Positions 1 to 11,270 of a stretch of DNA of 64,000 nucleotides are shown here, piece by piece. A model generated the notes under the pieces. That model saw only the letters and a program-made list of their open reading frames with translations, was not told where the DNA came from and searched no databases. Location: assembly GCA_023213395.1 (NCBI GenBank), contig CM041465.1, positions 94,495,741 through 94,559,740 on the forward strand, given 5' to 3'. This DNA comes from Cycas panzhihuaensis. Lineage: Eukaryota; Cycadophyta. Each line of letters opens with the position of its first letter. Within the stretch, counting starts at the first letter, position 1. A program made the position numbers and the translations under genes.

Positions 1-1853
1 GGTAACAAAAATATATAGTACATCTATCACTTATGTGGCTCATGATATATATTAAGGCTCACAAAATGCCTCTCATCTCCCTATACAATACATGATACAC
101 TCATCCCTTAGACTCCTGATGAGATCCATTTGGGACACCTGGATTTTCTCTCTCCCTATAGCTTGAAGTCTCCCCATGTGTAGACTCACCATGAGGTGGA
201 AGGTGGCGTTGTCCCTACTATACAATGGTACTCGTTGATGGAGTATATCATGCTCCTACCTGAGCCAATGTCATCTTGAAAAGGTGTCATTTCTCATCCT
301 CACCTACCTTGTGCTGTAGCTCTCATATCCTCAACTCTACCCTCGTATCCATGTAAAGATCTCAAACTTGAAGAGCATGGCTATAATAGTTAATATGACG
401 CCCTAGTAGTTTACGATCCACTATATTCCATACTGACGCCTCCTCCAATGCTGGAATGTAAGGGAATATCACCTTCAGTGTCCTCTATACCTCCTTCAAG
501 GTTACTATCTTGTTACCTATCTAATGAAAATATGTAATTCATGATTAGTATCCTAGAATAAAAAGTCCTCATAAAGTATAAGTATGACATAAAGTGAAAA
601 AAATTAATTAAACAACATACCTGGTGATCCCCCTCCTCCTATTGGCTCTGCTCCCATTGCCTCCTTGACTGGTAGTGCTCCCCCTTCTTTTGGCTCATGG
701 CGAGTCTCTTGGGTAGCCATGCCTTCTCTTGCTCTGCTCCCTTTGCCTCAACCCTATCCATCCATCGAGCTTAGCTCCATGCTCTGTATGAAGCCTCCTC
801 TACACTCCACAAGTGATCCACTCGCTTTCCCAAGTACCTGACAACTCCCTCCTACTCCCCTACTAGATGAGACACCTCCTCTGCCTCCTCATCCTATCAC
901 TACCCCTACCACCTCTCCTACTTTATCCTCCTCCATCTCATCCTCTCCCTCTCCCTTGCCCAATTGTAAGAGCCTCCTCTACTATCACCCTCTCTATGAC
1001 ATCCATCTCATCATCACTCTATATTAGTAACCCTACATGCACGTCCTCCATGAGTTATCTCCTTATCATCCTGTTGAGAATAGAGCTATGTGTACTCCTC
1101 GCTATGATAGCTAGCATATTGACGATCTGCAACCTTATGCCACCTATTCATACTCATATCCATTATAGTCATCTCTTCTAGTATGCCTCTCAGCCTCATG
1201 AGTAGAACATGATCATACAACTAACACATCAATATAGAGTTATATGAGAATCCTCCTTTCCCCATCCTCTTGATCCTAGATAACTGGTGACTAATACTAT
1301 CTACTATATACTAACCCTAGTTGATCCAGATCCCCTGCTCATATCTCCTCACTACTTTAGTCCATAGTGTTGGAAACCCCATGAAATTCTAGGTTGTGGC
1401 TATCCTATAAATGATGATCACAGCAATGATCCTCTTGACCATAGGGATGTCACCTATTGTCCAAATAGCCTCCATTAATATCTCATTCTAGTTAATCTAG
1501 TTAGTGAATCCTGTTAGGTACTCGCTACATACCATTTGGGACTTCTCATTAGTCACTCTGATGAGCCTCACCCACTCTCCATGTTAGCTAACCCCTAGGA
1601 TCCTTCCCACATCCCTCAGAGTGATCTCAATCTCTCTAATAGCTCATACTCGGAATACGTTATATCCTGGGACCCAACAATTGATAAAATCATGTAAGAT
1701 CTCATGCTCCATCATAAGCTGGGTCAATCCACTCACTCGTGAGAGTCCATATGCTCTCAAAATCTCTCATCCTATCTCATCTAATTAGCTAACGAGTTTT
1801 CCAATGGCCATCCCCTCATTCTCTTGCATCTCGACTCTCTCTAAGGGTTGCAT
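1..1853 (-). pseudogene. Decayed plant mobile domain (PMD) gene relic
   Basis: Reading the minus strand from an ATG at 1853 gives a broken protein resembling the PMD (aminotransferase-like plant mobile domain) family, which occurs both in host genes of the MAIN/MAIL type and in transposable elements. The hallmark segment EIEITLRDVGRILGV lies near 1640-1600 and aligns with GDVTVTPGDIRRILGV in the PMD genes at 9441 and 18689. A later segment, GKGGFSYNSILMC near 1250, matches GRGGLSYSTLLQC there. Frameshifts and many stops make it non-functional. The part left of about 520 looks like a decayed polar C-terminal tail. A possible intron with a GTATGT donor runs from 620 to an AG acceptor at 521 (or 553). 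The gene may continue beyond the window. It could be a host gene or the PMD cargo of another element; no flanking LTR is visible. Confidence 0.6.
521..620 (-). other. Probable intron in the PMD relic
   Basis: On the minus strand a GTATGT donor follows CACCAG at 620. Candidate acceptors are TTCTAG (553) and CATTAG (521). The interval is AT-rich compared with its flanks. Its place, between the PMD body and the polar tail, matches the putative 107-bp intron of the PMD copies at 10576 and 19825. Inferred from splice-site shape only. Confidence 0.35.
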
Positions 1854-2145
1854 TATGCTTTTAAAATCATGTTAATTTCTTCATTTCATTTCAAAAAAAT
1901 TAATTTTTAAAGATTTTCTAAGTAAAGTTCAAAAGTATGGTTGTATAACTAAAAATGAAACTTCACAGCAAAAAAACGTGACTTCACAGCAAAAAATATG
2001 ACTTCTTCCAATGGTCCTAAATTATAAAGTTATATTTTTTATTCTATTATCATGTTTTTCACTAATTGACCACATTTTTAGTGTAGTGTTTGTGGTTTTT
2101 GCACTGCATTAATATGTTTTTTAGTTAAAAAAAAAAAAAGAAGAT
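1854..2145. other. AT-rich spacer with short tandem repeat
   Basis: No gene is visible. Two near-identical ~20-bp units (CTTCACAGCAAAAAA core) lie in tandem at 1961-2001. A poly-A run at 2126-2139 sits just before the left border of the duplicated unit at 2146. Confidence 0.5.
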
Positions 2146-2571
2146 TCTGACTCATCGGGTATCTAGTTCTCTGCTCCATCCTACTGATGATGATTTTCTA
2201 GGGCTAGTTCTCTATCAGAAAGAGCTCTCAAATGCCTTGAAAATAAGGCCTCTAGCTACCTCCTTTTCTCCTCTTCCCTATCGTGAAATAAAACCCTTTT
2301 TCATCAATTTCCTTAGGGAGGGGCTAAGGCAAAATTTTTCCTAGCTCCTATGGAATCTATCAAAGTAAATTAAACTCATTTTTAACGATTATTCTCATCA
2401 AAATTACCTTAAAATGCTAAAAATTATTTATATTTACTTTGATAAGTTTCAATTATCATTTAAAGACCTAATTATTTTCTCTTGGAGCTCATTTTCCTTT
2501 GGAGACACAATTTAGTACTCTACGTTCACTGCTTTTATACAAATTTTTACATTTGTCTCCAAAGGAACTAT

Positions 2572-2770
2572 GCTCCGAGCCTTCTTTCACCTGTTAAAGA
2601 GCTAAAACTATGACAATAATGATGCTCTAAGCCTTCTTTCACCTATTAAAGAGCTAAAACTATGACAAGAATGATGTTATGAATCTTATTTCACTTGTTA
2701 ATGAGCCTAAACTATGACAAGGTTATGTTATGAGTCCCTTCTACCTATTAACGAGCATAAACTATGATAG
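2572..2770 (+). repeat. 52-bp degenerate tandem array, copy 1 left part
   Basis: Four units begin near 2572, 2624, 2676 and 2727. The units share a CTATTAAAGAGC-type core followed by AAACTATGAC. The spacing is 52, 52 and 51 bases. The array is interrupted at 2776 by a solo LTR and further related units follow at 3844-4005. Confidence 0.75.
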
Positions 2771-2775
2771 GGAAC

Positions 2776-3838
2776 TGATCCAAGAGGATCTACCATATGT
2801 TTACAGGATGCAGAAAATGCTAGGCATTGGCATAACTAAAAGAGATATGGCCAAATGGTATCAAAATTAAATGAAATTTTGTGTAAAGGTAGAAGACACA
2901 TCCCATTACATGTGTACAAAAGGTGGGGTTCAAAAAATATCATTTGATTAGAGTTCAAGCCTTGTTTTGCATAAAATTAATCCCACAACTAGCAGAAAAA
3001 AAAATAGCAAATACATATTATCATTAAATATATAAAAATATATCCAAATGACATCCAAATGAGCTAAAATTTTGACGAAGTGGAGGAGACATTATTCCTA
3101 TATATGTACCAAATTTGAGCCAAATTGGAGTTTGTTAAGGTCAGGTACAAGTTGCAACTTTTAAGAATTACATGAAGGCCACTTGGACAACAGAAGAATA
3201 AAAAATACATATTATCATTAAATGAATAAAAATGTAATCAAATGACATCCAAATGATCTAAAATTTTTGGGAAGAGGAGGGGACATACGTTACTATATGT
3301 ATACTAAATTTGAGATAAATTGGAGTCCATTAAGGTCAGTTACAAGCTACATCTTTTAAGAATTACATGAAGGCCACTTGGACAACATGCATTCTGGTGG
3401 TTAGTGGTTATACTTGCATGATTGCCACTTGTTAAACATGCAATTTTGGTTTCTTTCTATAAATTGAGACCTATTATAGGTTGGAGAGGTAGTTATTGGA
3501 GGTGAAAGGCACTTGACTTGGGAAGCATCCTTGGAGAAGCATTTTGGAGGGTTGGAGTCCCCCTTATGGTATAATTGTATCATTTATTCCTTGTAATTTA
3601 ACCATTCTTTTGCTAGTTGATTTCTCCACCATTAAATGGAGATTTTCATAGTTTAATAAAAGTACTACTCCTCATACTTTTGGAGCATTATCAAGAATAA
3701 ATAATTTGGTGTAGAATTTCCTTTCATGAGCTCATTGTTGTTTTGATGTTATTGAGATTTCTACACTAACTCCCAAGATCTCAAGGAGAAAAGGTTGATA
3801 ATTGACTTCTTCACCAATTAAACTCTATTTTGGGATCA
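2776..3838. mobile_element. Solo LTR, copy 1 (1063 bp, TSD GGAAC)
   Basis: The block starts TGATCC and ends GGATCA, a perfect 6-bp terminal inverted repeat of TG...CA form. It is flanked by the perfect 5-bp duplication GGAAC at 2771-2775 and 3839-3843. There is no internal coding region, primer-binding site or second LTR, so this is an LTR left by recombination between the ends of a former retrotransposon. It lies inside the 52-bp array. An open frame at 3401-3583 on the minus strand is preserved in both copies but has no recognisable domain. Confidence 0.9.
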
Positions 3839-3843
3839 GGAAC

Positions 3844-4005
3844 CCTCTAAATTTGATCGTTAATGAGGCTAAACTATGATAGTCGACCTTTGAAAAGCCC
3901 TCACCCCATTAATGAGGCTAATCTATAATGGGTTTTCTTTGAAAATTTACCAATTAATGAGCTTATAAACTATGATAATCTATCCTTTTTACTCCGGCAA
4001 AAATA
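3844..4005 (+). repeat. 52-bp array, copy 1 right part
   Basis: Three more degenerate units with cores such as GTTAATGAGGCTAAACTATG and ATTAATGAGGCTAATCTATA follow the solo LTR. They continue the array that begins at 2572, so the LTR inserted into a pre-existing array. Confidence 0.65.
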
Positions 4006-4604
4006 TTTTCCTTTGACGTGTAGTTGAAAAGAGATAAATTATGACCAGTTATATGGTAAAGTCCCATCCAGTTTGTGGACATTAGATAGATTTTATTTGG
4101 CAATAGATACCTAGTCTTTTTAGATAGGTTCTTGGTATTGATAAATACTTAGTCCTTTTGGGTAGGTTTTTGGTGATGTTAGGTGTCTAGTTCTTTTAGG
4201 AAAGAGGTGTAAATAATGACATTTTGGTATTAGTAACCCAATCCTTTTGGGTAAGTTTGTTATCAAGAACTTTTAGTCCTATTATTATAGCAAATTGTTT
4301 TAGGTTATGTTATAGGGCTTCTTCACCTTATCATTCATATACTTCATTTGATTCTCATCACGTTTGACTAAAAGAATAGTCACCTTCGTTATTGCCACGT
4401 CTCACCATACTATTTCTCTTATTAGAATAGGAGCTTTAGGTGTCAAGGGGGTAAATGTTTCATCAAAATCTAGCCTTTGGTTTGTATTTGTAATTTTTGA
4501 TATATCTCTTATATGGTTTCATGAAAAGTAAATGACGGACTTGTTTAATAATGAGTTAGACCATGTTTTAATGAAGAAATATATGGATTTTTGCTTTATG
4601 ATGC
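4006..4604. other. Left flank of the large gypsy element, copy 1
   Basis: No gene seen. At about 4105-4275 a second degenerate repeat of ~50 bp is built on CTAGTCTTTTTAGATAGGTT and CCTTTTGGGTAGGTTT motifs. The last five bases, GATGC at 4600-4604, are the duplicated target site of the gypsy element carried along in the 9.25 kb duplication. Confidence 0.6.
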
Positions 4605-7345
4605 TGGATGCGCATCTATGGGACAATCACTTAGCTGAGTAGGAATGGTGAAGATGATTGATAATGGTATTGAAGGTGCGGATAGAAACCTACAAGCAAA
4701 GTGAGTACCACGCAGGGTGCCCCGTGTGCTAGAGCATGAGTTTGGGACCTGCGGATGATACCCAACTACCTGAGAGTGGTTCCCCATCTTAAAGAGGAAG
4801 GGGGAAAGTGAGAGAGATAGCCTTCATAGACTTAGGAGGAAAGTCCTCCCACCCTTGGATGGCCGGAAGGGGAGGAAGAAAATCCTCAAGGGTTTTCCTA
4901 TGATGGAGGAAAACAAGCGGGAGCAAGGTAGGTAATAGCCTATGGTACGGCTAGGGTCTTCTCAATTATTTGGCTGAGCAAATAGAGCTGAGAAGAGGAG
5001 AAGGGAGTGGGAGTGGACAACAATCCCAAAATCTCCCTTAATGGTTCAACCAAAAAGGTGAGAGTGATATGGCGTGTGCAAGCAAACAAAATCAAATAAA
5101 AAAAATAAGCCAAAAGGGGCGAGGATTGGGTTTGCAAGCTGAGGAAAAGGTGAAGGGAAAATCTCCTAAGTTCTTTACCTAAGTGAATGTGGTGTGTAAA
5201 GTGCAAATATATAAATGCGAGTAAAAGATGTTAATTTCTTTTTCTCTTTTATGTTTGACCTATTTAACTAATGCATAGACCACAACTAAAAGTACGAAAA
5301 GGAAAGCGAGGGCAAGAGAAAGAAGTACACATCTGGGACGGTAGTGACTTATAGGAGACCTCATCCACGTGCCACGCATGTCCTCACCAAGCCCACAGAT
5401 GATGGAGGGGCTTCCTTACCTTCCCCTTGCGAAAGGAAGAAAGAAAGGAAACAAAAATGAAAGCAAAGAGCAAACAAAAGAAACCTTACCCAGATCTAAC
5501 TGCTTAACACCTTTGCGAGAGCACCACGGCAACCTTCACATGCACAAACCTATCCCTTCCAAGAAGAGGCTGCAAGAGACAATCTATGTAAATGCAAGTA
5601 TATCTAAGTACTATTAATGCTAGAATGTTAGAGAAAGACAATTGTTGCAACAAACTCTAAAAACCCTCTCTCAAACAAGGCTAGACACCAAGTGAAATAG
5701 TGTAAGGGAAGCCTCAGGATGGCTAACCCTCTACTGAAATCTCCACATGATTCATAGACACAGCAAGGTATCAGGTAAAAGCCACTAAGGATAGCCAAAG
5801 ATGCCAAAGGAAAAGCAACAAAGTGTTGAGTGGTAAGCGGGACGCGGAGTTGCTATGGGCAACAATCTAGTGCCCAAACCCTTGCTAATGAGAACGAGGG
5901 GTACCCAATAACACGGGGGACTCTACAGGGGTCCAAACGAGGGTTGAGTAGGCCTGGAATCGGTCAAGATGAAGTGGCTTCATATGTCGACAATCCAAAT
6001 ACCGGCTTATGGCTCAATCTCTCCTAGTAATCTCAAGAAGAACATGGGATGAGAGAAGAGAAGGTGGGAAGGGATTACCCTTGGAAAGAAGGATTGAAAG
6101 GGGGGCTTCCCCACCTTACTCTCTTCAGCCAGCCTTGGGGCTCTTCTCTCACTATTTTCTTGAAGAAAACCAGTGGAGGGAAGGTGGAGCCAAGAAGCAA
6201 TAAGCAAGATACAATAGAAAGATGTTTTTCAACAAAGGAAAAATCAAGGAAATAAGTAAATAAAGCAAGAAATGGGTCCAAACAGGGAGTAACTCACTAA
6301 AAATAGAAGAAAGGAGTTGGTAAGACCTACTGGGCAGATGTATGACAGACCTAGGCCTACTAAGAGCAAGAAGGAGGGCCCCTACATGGGTTTGTAGGAG
6401 GCAAATCCAACGAACAGCTGAATGGGGCACTGCTAGATGAGTTATGGAGGAATCAGCACAAAAAACACTTGATGGAACCTAGAGAGAGGCTTCCCACCAT
6501 GGAAGAAAAGAGTTACAGGCGTGTCCTAGCCTAAGGTTATAAGAAACGTAGGCCTGCAGAAGTACCTATGACAGAAGGAGCTGGACAGCAGAAGTTACAG
6601 CAGAAGTTCTTATCTTTGAGAGCAAAAAATGACCTAAGAGCCCATCAAAATGATGAGGGAATGAATACTTATACCCACCCTTGCCCTAAAAGGACAAATA
6701 GAGCGTGAATAGGGATGAGGTGGATGTGAGACCAAGTGGCAATTTCATGGAAAAAGTGAAAATTACCATGACAGATTTTAAAAAATAATTGATGACAACA
6801 CATCATGCAGAACCTTCACAGAACTTCATGGTACCGCTAAGTTTACAGCAGTGCGAGACTAGAAAGCTAGAATGGCAGAATTCTGGGTTTCATAAGATTT
6901 GAAATATGATTTGACAGGCCTAAGAGGGGCTGGCCCTCCTATCTAGGTGGCTAAGACAATGCAGAAAGCACTTGGATAGAGGCAGGCAAACATCAATAAG
7001 CAAAGATCCCAAAACGAAGTCAAGGCAGGGGTATGGACAGATCATATAAACCAAAAAAGAGAACTAAGACAGTGTGGAGACAGTGTGAAAGGTCGTATAG
7101 TGCCATGGGGATGCCTACCTTGCAGAAAGGTAGGTCCCGCTGGGTCGTCATAGGCTCACGATATGACAAGTAGCATGAACAGGCAACAAAATGCAAAGTA
7201 ATCACGTAAATGAAGCAAGAAGTCATGCAGAGAGGCAATGCTTTTGTCAACCTTTCCAACAAAATGATGCAAGTGAAAAGGGAGAAGTGTTCCTAAGCTT
7301 ATCTAAGTTGATCTATTCATATCCATTCCTAGTAGTTGGGAAACA
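4605..7345 (-). mobile_element. Extra 3' LTR of the large gypsy element (duplicate)
   Basis: This 2741-bp LTR starts TGGATGCGCATC and ends GGGAAACA on the plus strand. It is the duplicate of the LTR at 13865-16599 and a diverged match of the 5' LTR at 28086-30813. It is preceded by GATGC, the element's target duplication. It has no partner LTR of its own on its right; the interior attached to it stops at 11403. Short open frames within it, for example the 80-codon minus frame at 7020-7262 seen in all three LTRs, show no domain. Confidence 0.93.
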
Positions 7346-7356
7346 CTGCCCCCTTA
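7346..7356 (-). promoter_or_regulatory. Polypurine tract, duplicate copy
   Basis: Directly inside the LTR the minus strand reads TAAGGGGGCAG before the LTR's TGTTTCCC. This is the position and composition expected of the plus-strand primer of a Ty3/gypsy element transcribed leftwards. Confidence 0.75.
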
Positions 7357-7799
7357 GCAGTAGAGCCTCGCCGCTCGGAAGCATGGTGCGATGGTGAATG
7401 CTGGCAACATAACTGTTAGTAGCACATGTGCATGTATATATATATAAATCATGATCATAACAGGAGACAAGGGTGCCAACAAGTGTCGTGGCAGAATGTA
7501 TGGATACGAGGACAGAGGTGGAGACAACATAGGGGCTCCCTATGTGCCACCCAGGAATCGACCAGAAGTTAGAAGGATGGGGGGCTGCCCCCATCGTGAA
7601 AATGCAAAGAGATGCAAGATGATGTCAGGTAAGCGAGATAAGTGAGCAAACCTGGTAGTTGCCATAGTTTAACCTCATTAGTGGCTAGATTTCGAAGGTG
7701 CAAATGTATTGCAAAGTGATGTGTATGACGGCTAGAGGCTTGGGCAACAGAGCAACTAGACAAGTCTTAGGGATGGTCAACAAGAAGAGGAAGGCAACG

Positions 7800-8184
7800 C
7801 TCAAGGATGAGGTGAATGAGACTATCTACCTCAACGTTGAGGGCCTGAGGAATGTGTCAAATGTTGAAAGACTAGAAATAAGCCAAAAGAGATTTGGCAG
7901 TCAAAGCAAGGGCTCTCAAGTGAGGGCATCACACCTGGTAAACCTGGGTGAGATGGGACACCACAACCTAGGAGTCGCAAAGAAGGACAATCAATCCATG
8001 ATGGAAGCAGAGCACATCAATGAGGGCCTCAATAACAACCGTGTACTTGGCTTCGTTATTAGTAGCCTCAGGGAGGAAGATTCCAGAATACAGGAAGTCA
8101 TGTCTGGAAGAGCTGCAAAGAATCCAAGCGGTAGTAGAAGGTCCAGGATTACTGTGACTTCCGCCGTCAGTAAAGATGAATAGA
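7800..8184 (-). pseudogene. Second RNase H (plant/archaeal type), copy 1
   Basis: The minus-strand frame that opens at 8384 contains an RNase H fold: FTDGGSHSNPGP near 8170, EATNNEAKY near 8055 and LLCDS near 7975. After stops it goes on to LNVEVDSL near 7825. These supply the four acidic catalytic positions of RNase H. The domain differs from the gypsy RNase H at 22726-23124 and resembles the extra archaeal-type RNase H of plant Tat elements. In this copy the codon after LLCDS is TAG, where copy 2 at 17217-17219 still has CAG. The plus-strand 161-codon frame at 7698-8183 is its antisense shadow. Confidence in the family is high; it is not functional as read. Confidence 0.82.
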
Positions 8185-8384
8185 GACACAGATGGTGACA
8201 AAAAAAGTCTCGGTAGCGAAAATATATAGTAATATAAGAGTTGGAGCAAAACGAGGCTCATAAGGCAAGTAATGAATGGCCGTGAAGGGTAGGAGGACTT
8301 AGCAATGAGGCTACCCAAGGACAAGAGCAGGTTATCTGACCACAGCTTGAGAGTGGGCAGAAAAAGGGCACCCTGTGGTACCAA

Positions 8385-9440
8385 AGGTTACTTTAGAAAG
8401 TAAAGAATGACTTTGAACAGGGGGACCATTCACTTTGGAGGCCCCAGGGGTGGGAAGAGCTGTAAAAACGGGTCCAGGATGGTGAAACGAGCCAAACGAG
8501 TATAAACTTAGGCATGCATAGGAGCGGTACGTAAAACAAGGCAAAAAGGCCTTGCAAACAATACATTGGCAAGACACCATAAATGCATCCACAAGAAAGA
8601 GTGAAACAAAGGCTACGTGAGCACAATAGGAGATGGGGCCAAAAGACAAAGATGATAAGGAGTAGGAGATGGTCCAGAGGGCTGTCACGAAGGCAAAAAC
8701 GAAGACAGTGCCCATCGAGGTCACCCATCTATATAAGGAAAACTGATGAAAATGGAATTCATTTTCAAAGGCTCTCGAGCAAATCTAGAGCCATTCCCTT
8801 ACACAACAGAGCACTACCCAACTTCAGAGGCATGCGGGGAGAGATATAACTGTCGGATTAGAGTTGGGGGATAGCCATCAGGACCATCGAGATGAGATGG
8901 CGAGCGCTAGGCCAGACCCAGTGAGTGGATCCTAGAAAACCTAACCCATCTCGTGATTTTAAATTTATTGCTTTTTATAGTTTTTTGTGTAAGTTTTAGG
9001 TCCCATAAGGGTAGAAAAAGGCCTCCCAGAGCCCGAACTGGACCCAACGGGAGGTGGGACTGGGGAATTAGGCAGCCTTGGTCTCGGTGAGCCTCGTTGA
9101 GCCCACCCAAGGAGAAGTTTTTTGAGTTTTTGGCAGGGAAAACCCCTCCTTTTGGGGGGGTGCCATTCGCACCATGGCAAAGATCGCAGTGTGGCGATCT
9201 TTGCTGCGAGGCCCCGATTGTCGCAGGACCCGGGCCAAACTCTGCGGTACCACAAAGTTTAGCATGGTGCGAAGGCAGAACTGCAGAAAAAAGGAGATGG
9301 GGGCCCGAGGGGCCCCAAATCTCGATCAGGTGGAGCTGATGGATAGTCAAAGGGATAGAGAGCCAATGTAGGCTAAGATCTGACTAGTTTCATGATGTTT
9401 GCAAGTTGTGATCGTAGTGGAGAACCATGAGAACATATGC
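8385..9440. other. Region between second RNase H and PMD gene, copy 1
   Basis: No domain is recognisable on either strand, although minus frames at 8332-8728 could be decayed upstream parts of the RNase H reading frame. From 9000 to 9320 the DNA is GC-rich with short inverted motifs such as GATCGCAGTG and TGGCGATC. It follows an AT-rich TATAGTTTTTTG stretch near 8976. The position suits a promoter or leader for the rightward PMD gene, but this is a guess. Confidence 0.35.
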
Positions 9441-11270
9441 ATGGCTATGTTGAGCTTCATCGAGATGATGAGCAGGGAGGACAAGGGAGTCCTACAAAGA
9501 TGTAGATTGCTGAAGGTAGTGAGGACACCTCAGTACATGTCAGAGCAGTGGTTACTGATAGATATTGTATCACACTGGGACAGGAGGAGACACGTCTTCT
9601 ACCTACCCCAGGTAGGAGATGTGACGGTGACACCGGGAGACATTAGGAGGATACTGGGGGTACCAATGACTGGGAGGCTGGTGGTACTACGTGCACTGCC
9701 TAGCAATGAGGCAGCACATAGAGAGGCAGTGATATTCTTTACAGGCTCAGATAGATGGGAGAGGCAAGGGGTTCCTCTCCAGGCTATGGTCATGTCAGGG
9801 ATTCCTCGAGTGAGGAAATTGATTACTTTATGCATTCTGTTCTGGATTTCCCAGAAATAGAACTATAGGGACATACCAGGAGGATGGATGGATGCAGTAT
9901 GCCGATGCGAGGGGATGGACTGGTCCACCACGAGCAGCCGAACAACCTCATCGCACAACTAGACGCCATCAGAGTAGCAGGTCGGGGAGGACTATCATAT
10001 AGCACACTATTACAGTGTTGGTTTTTCGATCACTTTAGGCTAGTGGCACCAACAGGGGGACCACACCCTATTGTAGAGTGGGCCCCAATGGTCCATAGAT
10101 GGTAGACTAGGCTAAGAGGGACAGAGGACCAAGCTCATGTCTGACTCTCAGTGGAGGCCACATCACTAGACCTCCTTACCATGATGGACTATATAGCAGA
10201 TCCATATAGGGTAGTGAGGTGGGATAGCGATGATGAGGCAGGAGAAGCAAGAGTGTCCCTGGAGATGATGAGGGTGGAGATGGAGGTGATGGGCTTGGCC
10301 CATCATGACGTGTAGGAGAGGCAGGTTCATTAGGGATAGTAGGTGGAGGACCAGGGCCATTTGGGACTGCCGGCAGAGAGGCAGTCTCATTAGGAGCTGG
10401 AGAGGTGAGAGGCCTGGTGACCTGGGCCCATAGGCTATGGATCGTGAGGAGATTCAGAGAGGTGACAGCAAAGCCAGCCACGGAGAGGAGAGAGGCTATA
10501 GCGAAGGAGGTACTAGCAGCTAGCAAAGTGCGGAGGGGAGACAGTACCGAGTCAAGGAGCCAGCCGCTGCACCAAGTGAGATATAGCCTTTTCCTATCGT
10601 CGTTTGGTTTCCAGATAGATAGTTTAATTTTGGTTTGATATCCATATAGACATGGACTGACATGCAGTATGCTGGGTTGTAGGTATGGTAGACATGTAGA
10701 GGCTAGTAGAGGTAGTAGTCTGAGAGATATTCCCTCGGGCCTACACAGAGGGACAGCCTCCCATCCAGGCAAGAGATGAGCTCAGAGCGATAGGCGGTCA
10801 CATGGCAGCATTCACCCCACTGATACGAGTGAGGGACATATGGGTGGCAGAGTCTTAGGAGCACGAGGCACGTGCGAGGCAGCAGCTGGCTGAGATGGAT
10901 GCCATCCGAGTTAAGAGAGATGCCCTACAGGCGTGAGTGCAGGCACTGGAGGCTTAGGGAGGAGCCAGAGGGGACATGGGGAGCTATGTCCAGGTGATAG
11001 TGCTAGAGGAGAGACTCTAGGGGATGGAGGAGATGCTTCGCCTCATAGAGATGGAGTAGGATCATATCCAGGTGCGATACGATCGACTAGTCAAGGACAT
11101 GGCATCAAGGTCGGCATGAAGCAAGACATAGACTCACATAGGAGTGACGACCCCAAGGAGGCCACAGGACGAGGGGAGTGAGTTAAGGAGCTCGCAGAGA
11201 CTCAGAAGGAGTCTTAGAGGGATGTGGTCCCTAGGAGAGGAATCACACTGACCAGGAGATAATGCCCTAG
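9441..11270 (+). pseudogene. Antisense plant mobile domain gene, copy 1
   Basis: This reads on the plus strand, opposite to the gypsy element that contains it. An ATG at 9441 opens a frame to 9858 with the PMD hallmark VFYLPQVGDVTVTPGDIRR followed by ILGVPM. After a TAG at 9858 the domain continues with GRGGLSYSTLLQCWFFDHF near 9985-10040 and a VEWAPMVHRW end. A 107-bp AT-rich interval with GTGAG donor (10576) and TAG acceptor (10682) looks like an intron. The following exon encodes a charged, probably coiled-coil tail (LAEMDAIRVKRDALQA, MEEMLRLIEME). Almost all stops are TAG where Gln is likely. PMD proteins of the MAIN/MAIL type act in silencing and genome stability; the role in elements is unknown. 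Confidence 0.75.
10576..10682 (+). other. Putative intron of PMD gene, copy 1
   Basis: CCAA|GTGAG donor and GTTGTAG|G acceptor bound a 107-bp T-rich stretch between the PMD body and the charged tail. The same 107-bp interval exists at 19825-19931. An intron on the antisense strand would survive retrotransposition because it is not spliceable from the sense transcript. Confidence 0.45.

Noticed and set aside
867-1181. 104-codon plus-strand frame rich in Leu, Pro and Ser
   Set aside because: It is the antisense shadow of the decayed PMD relic, low complexity, with no domain.
3401-3583. 60-codon minus frame, identical in both copies (12660-12842)
   Set aside because: Lies in a solo LTR; identity reflects the recent duplication, not selection.
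7020-7262. 80-codon minus frame inside the large LTR, also at 16274 and 30488
   Set aside because: Kept open in three LTRs but these are copies of one sequence. Hydrophobic composition, no family, and inside an LTR.
7698-8183. 161-codon plus-strand frame
   Set aside because: It is antisense to the second RNase H, whose catalytic motifs on the minus strand are clear. The frame shrinks to 104 codons in the duplicate copy.
8907-9350. 147-codon minus frame in GC-rich DNA
   Set aside because: Overlapping open frames on both strands come from base composition; no domain and not in frame with pol or the second RNase H.
10176-10772. 198-codon minus frame antisense to the PMD gene
   Set aside because: Pro/Ser-rich shadow of the PMD exon and intron. 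The plus strand carries the recognisable domain.
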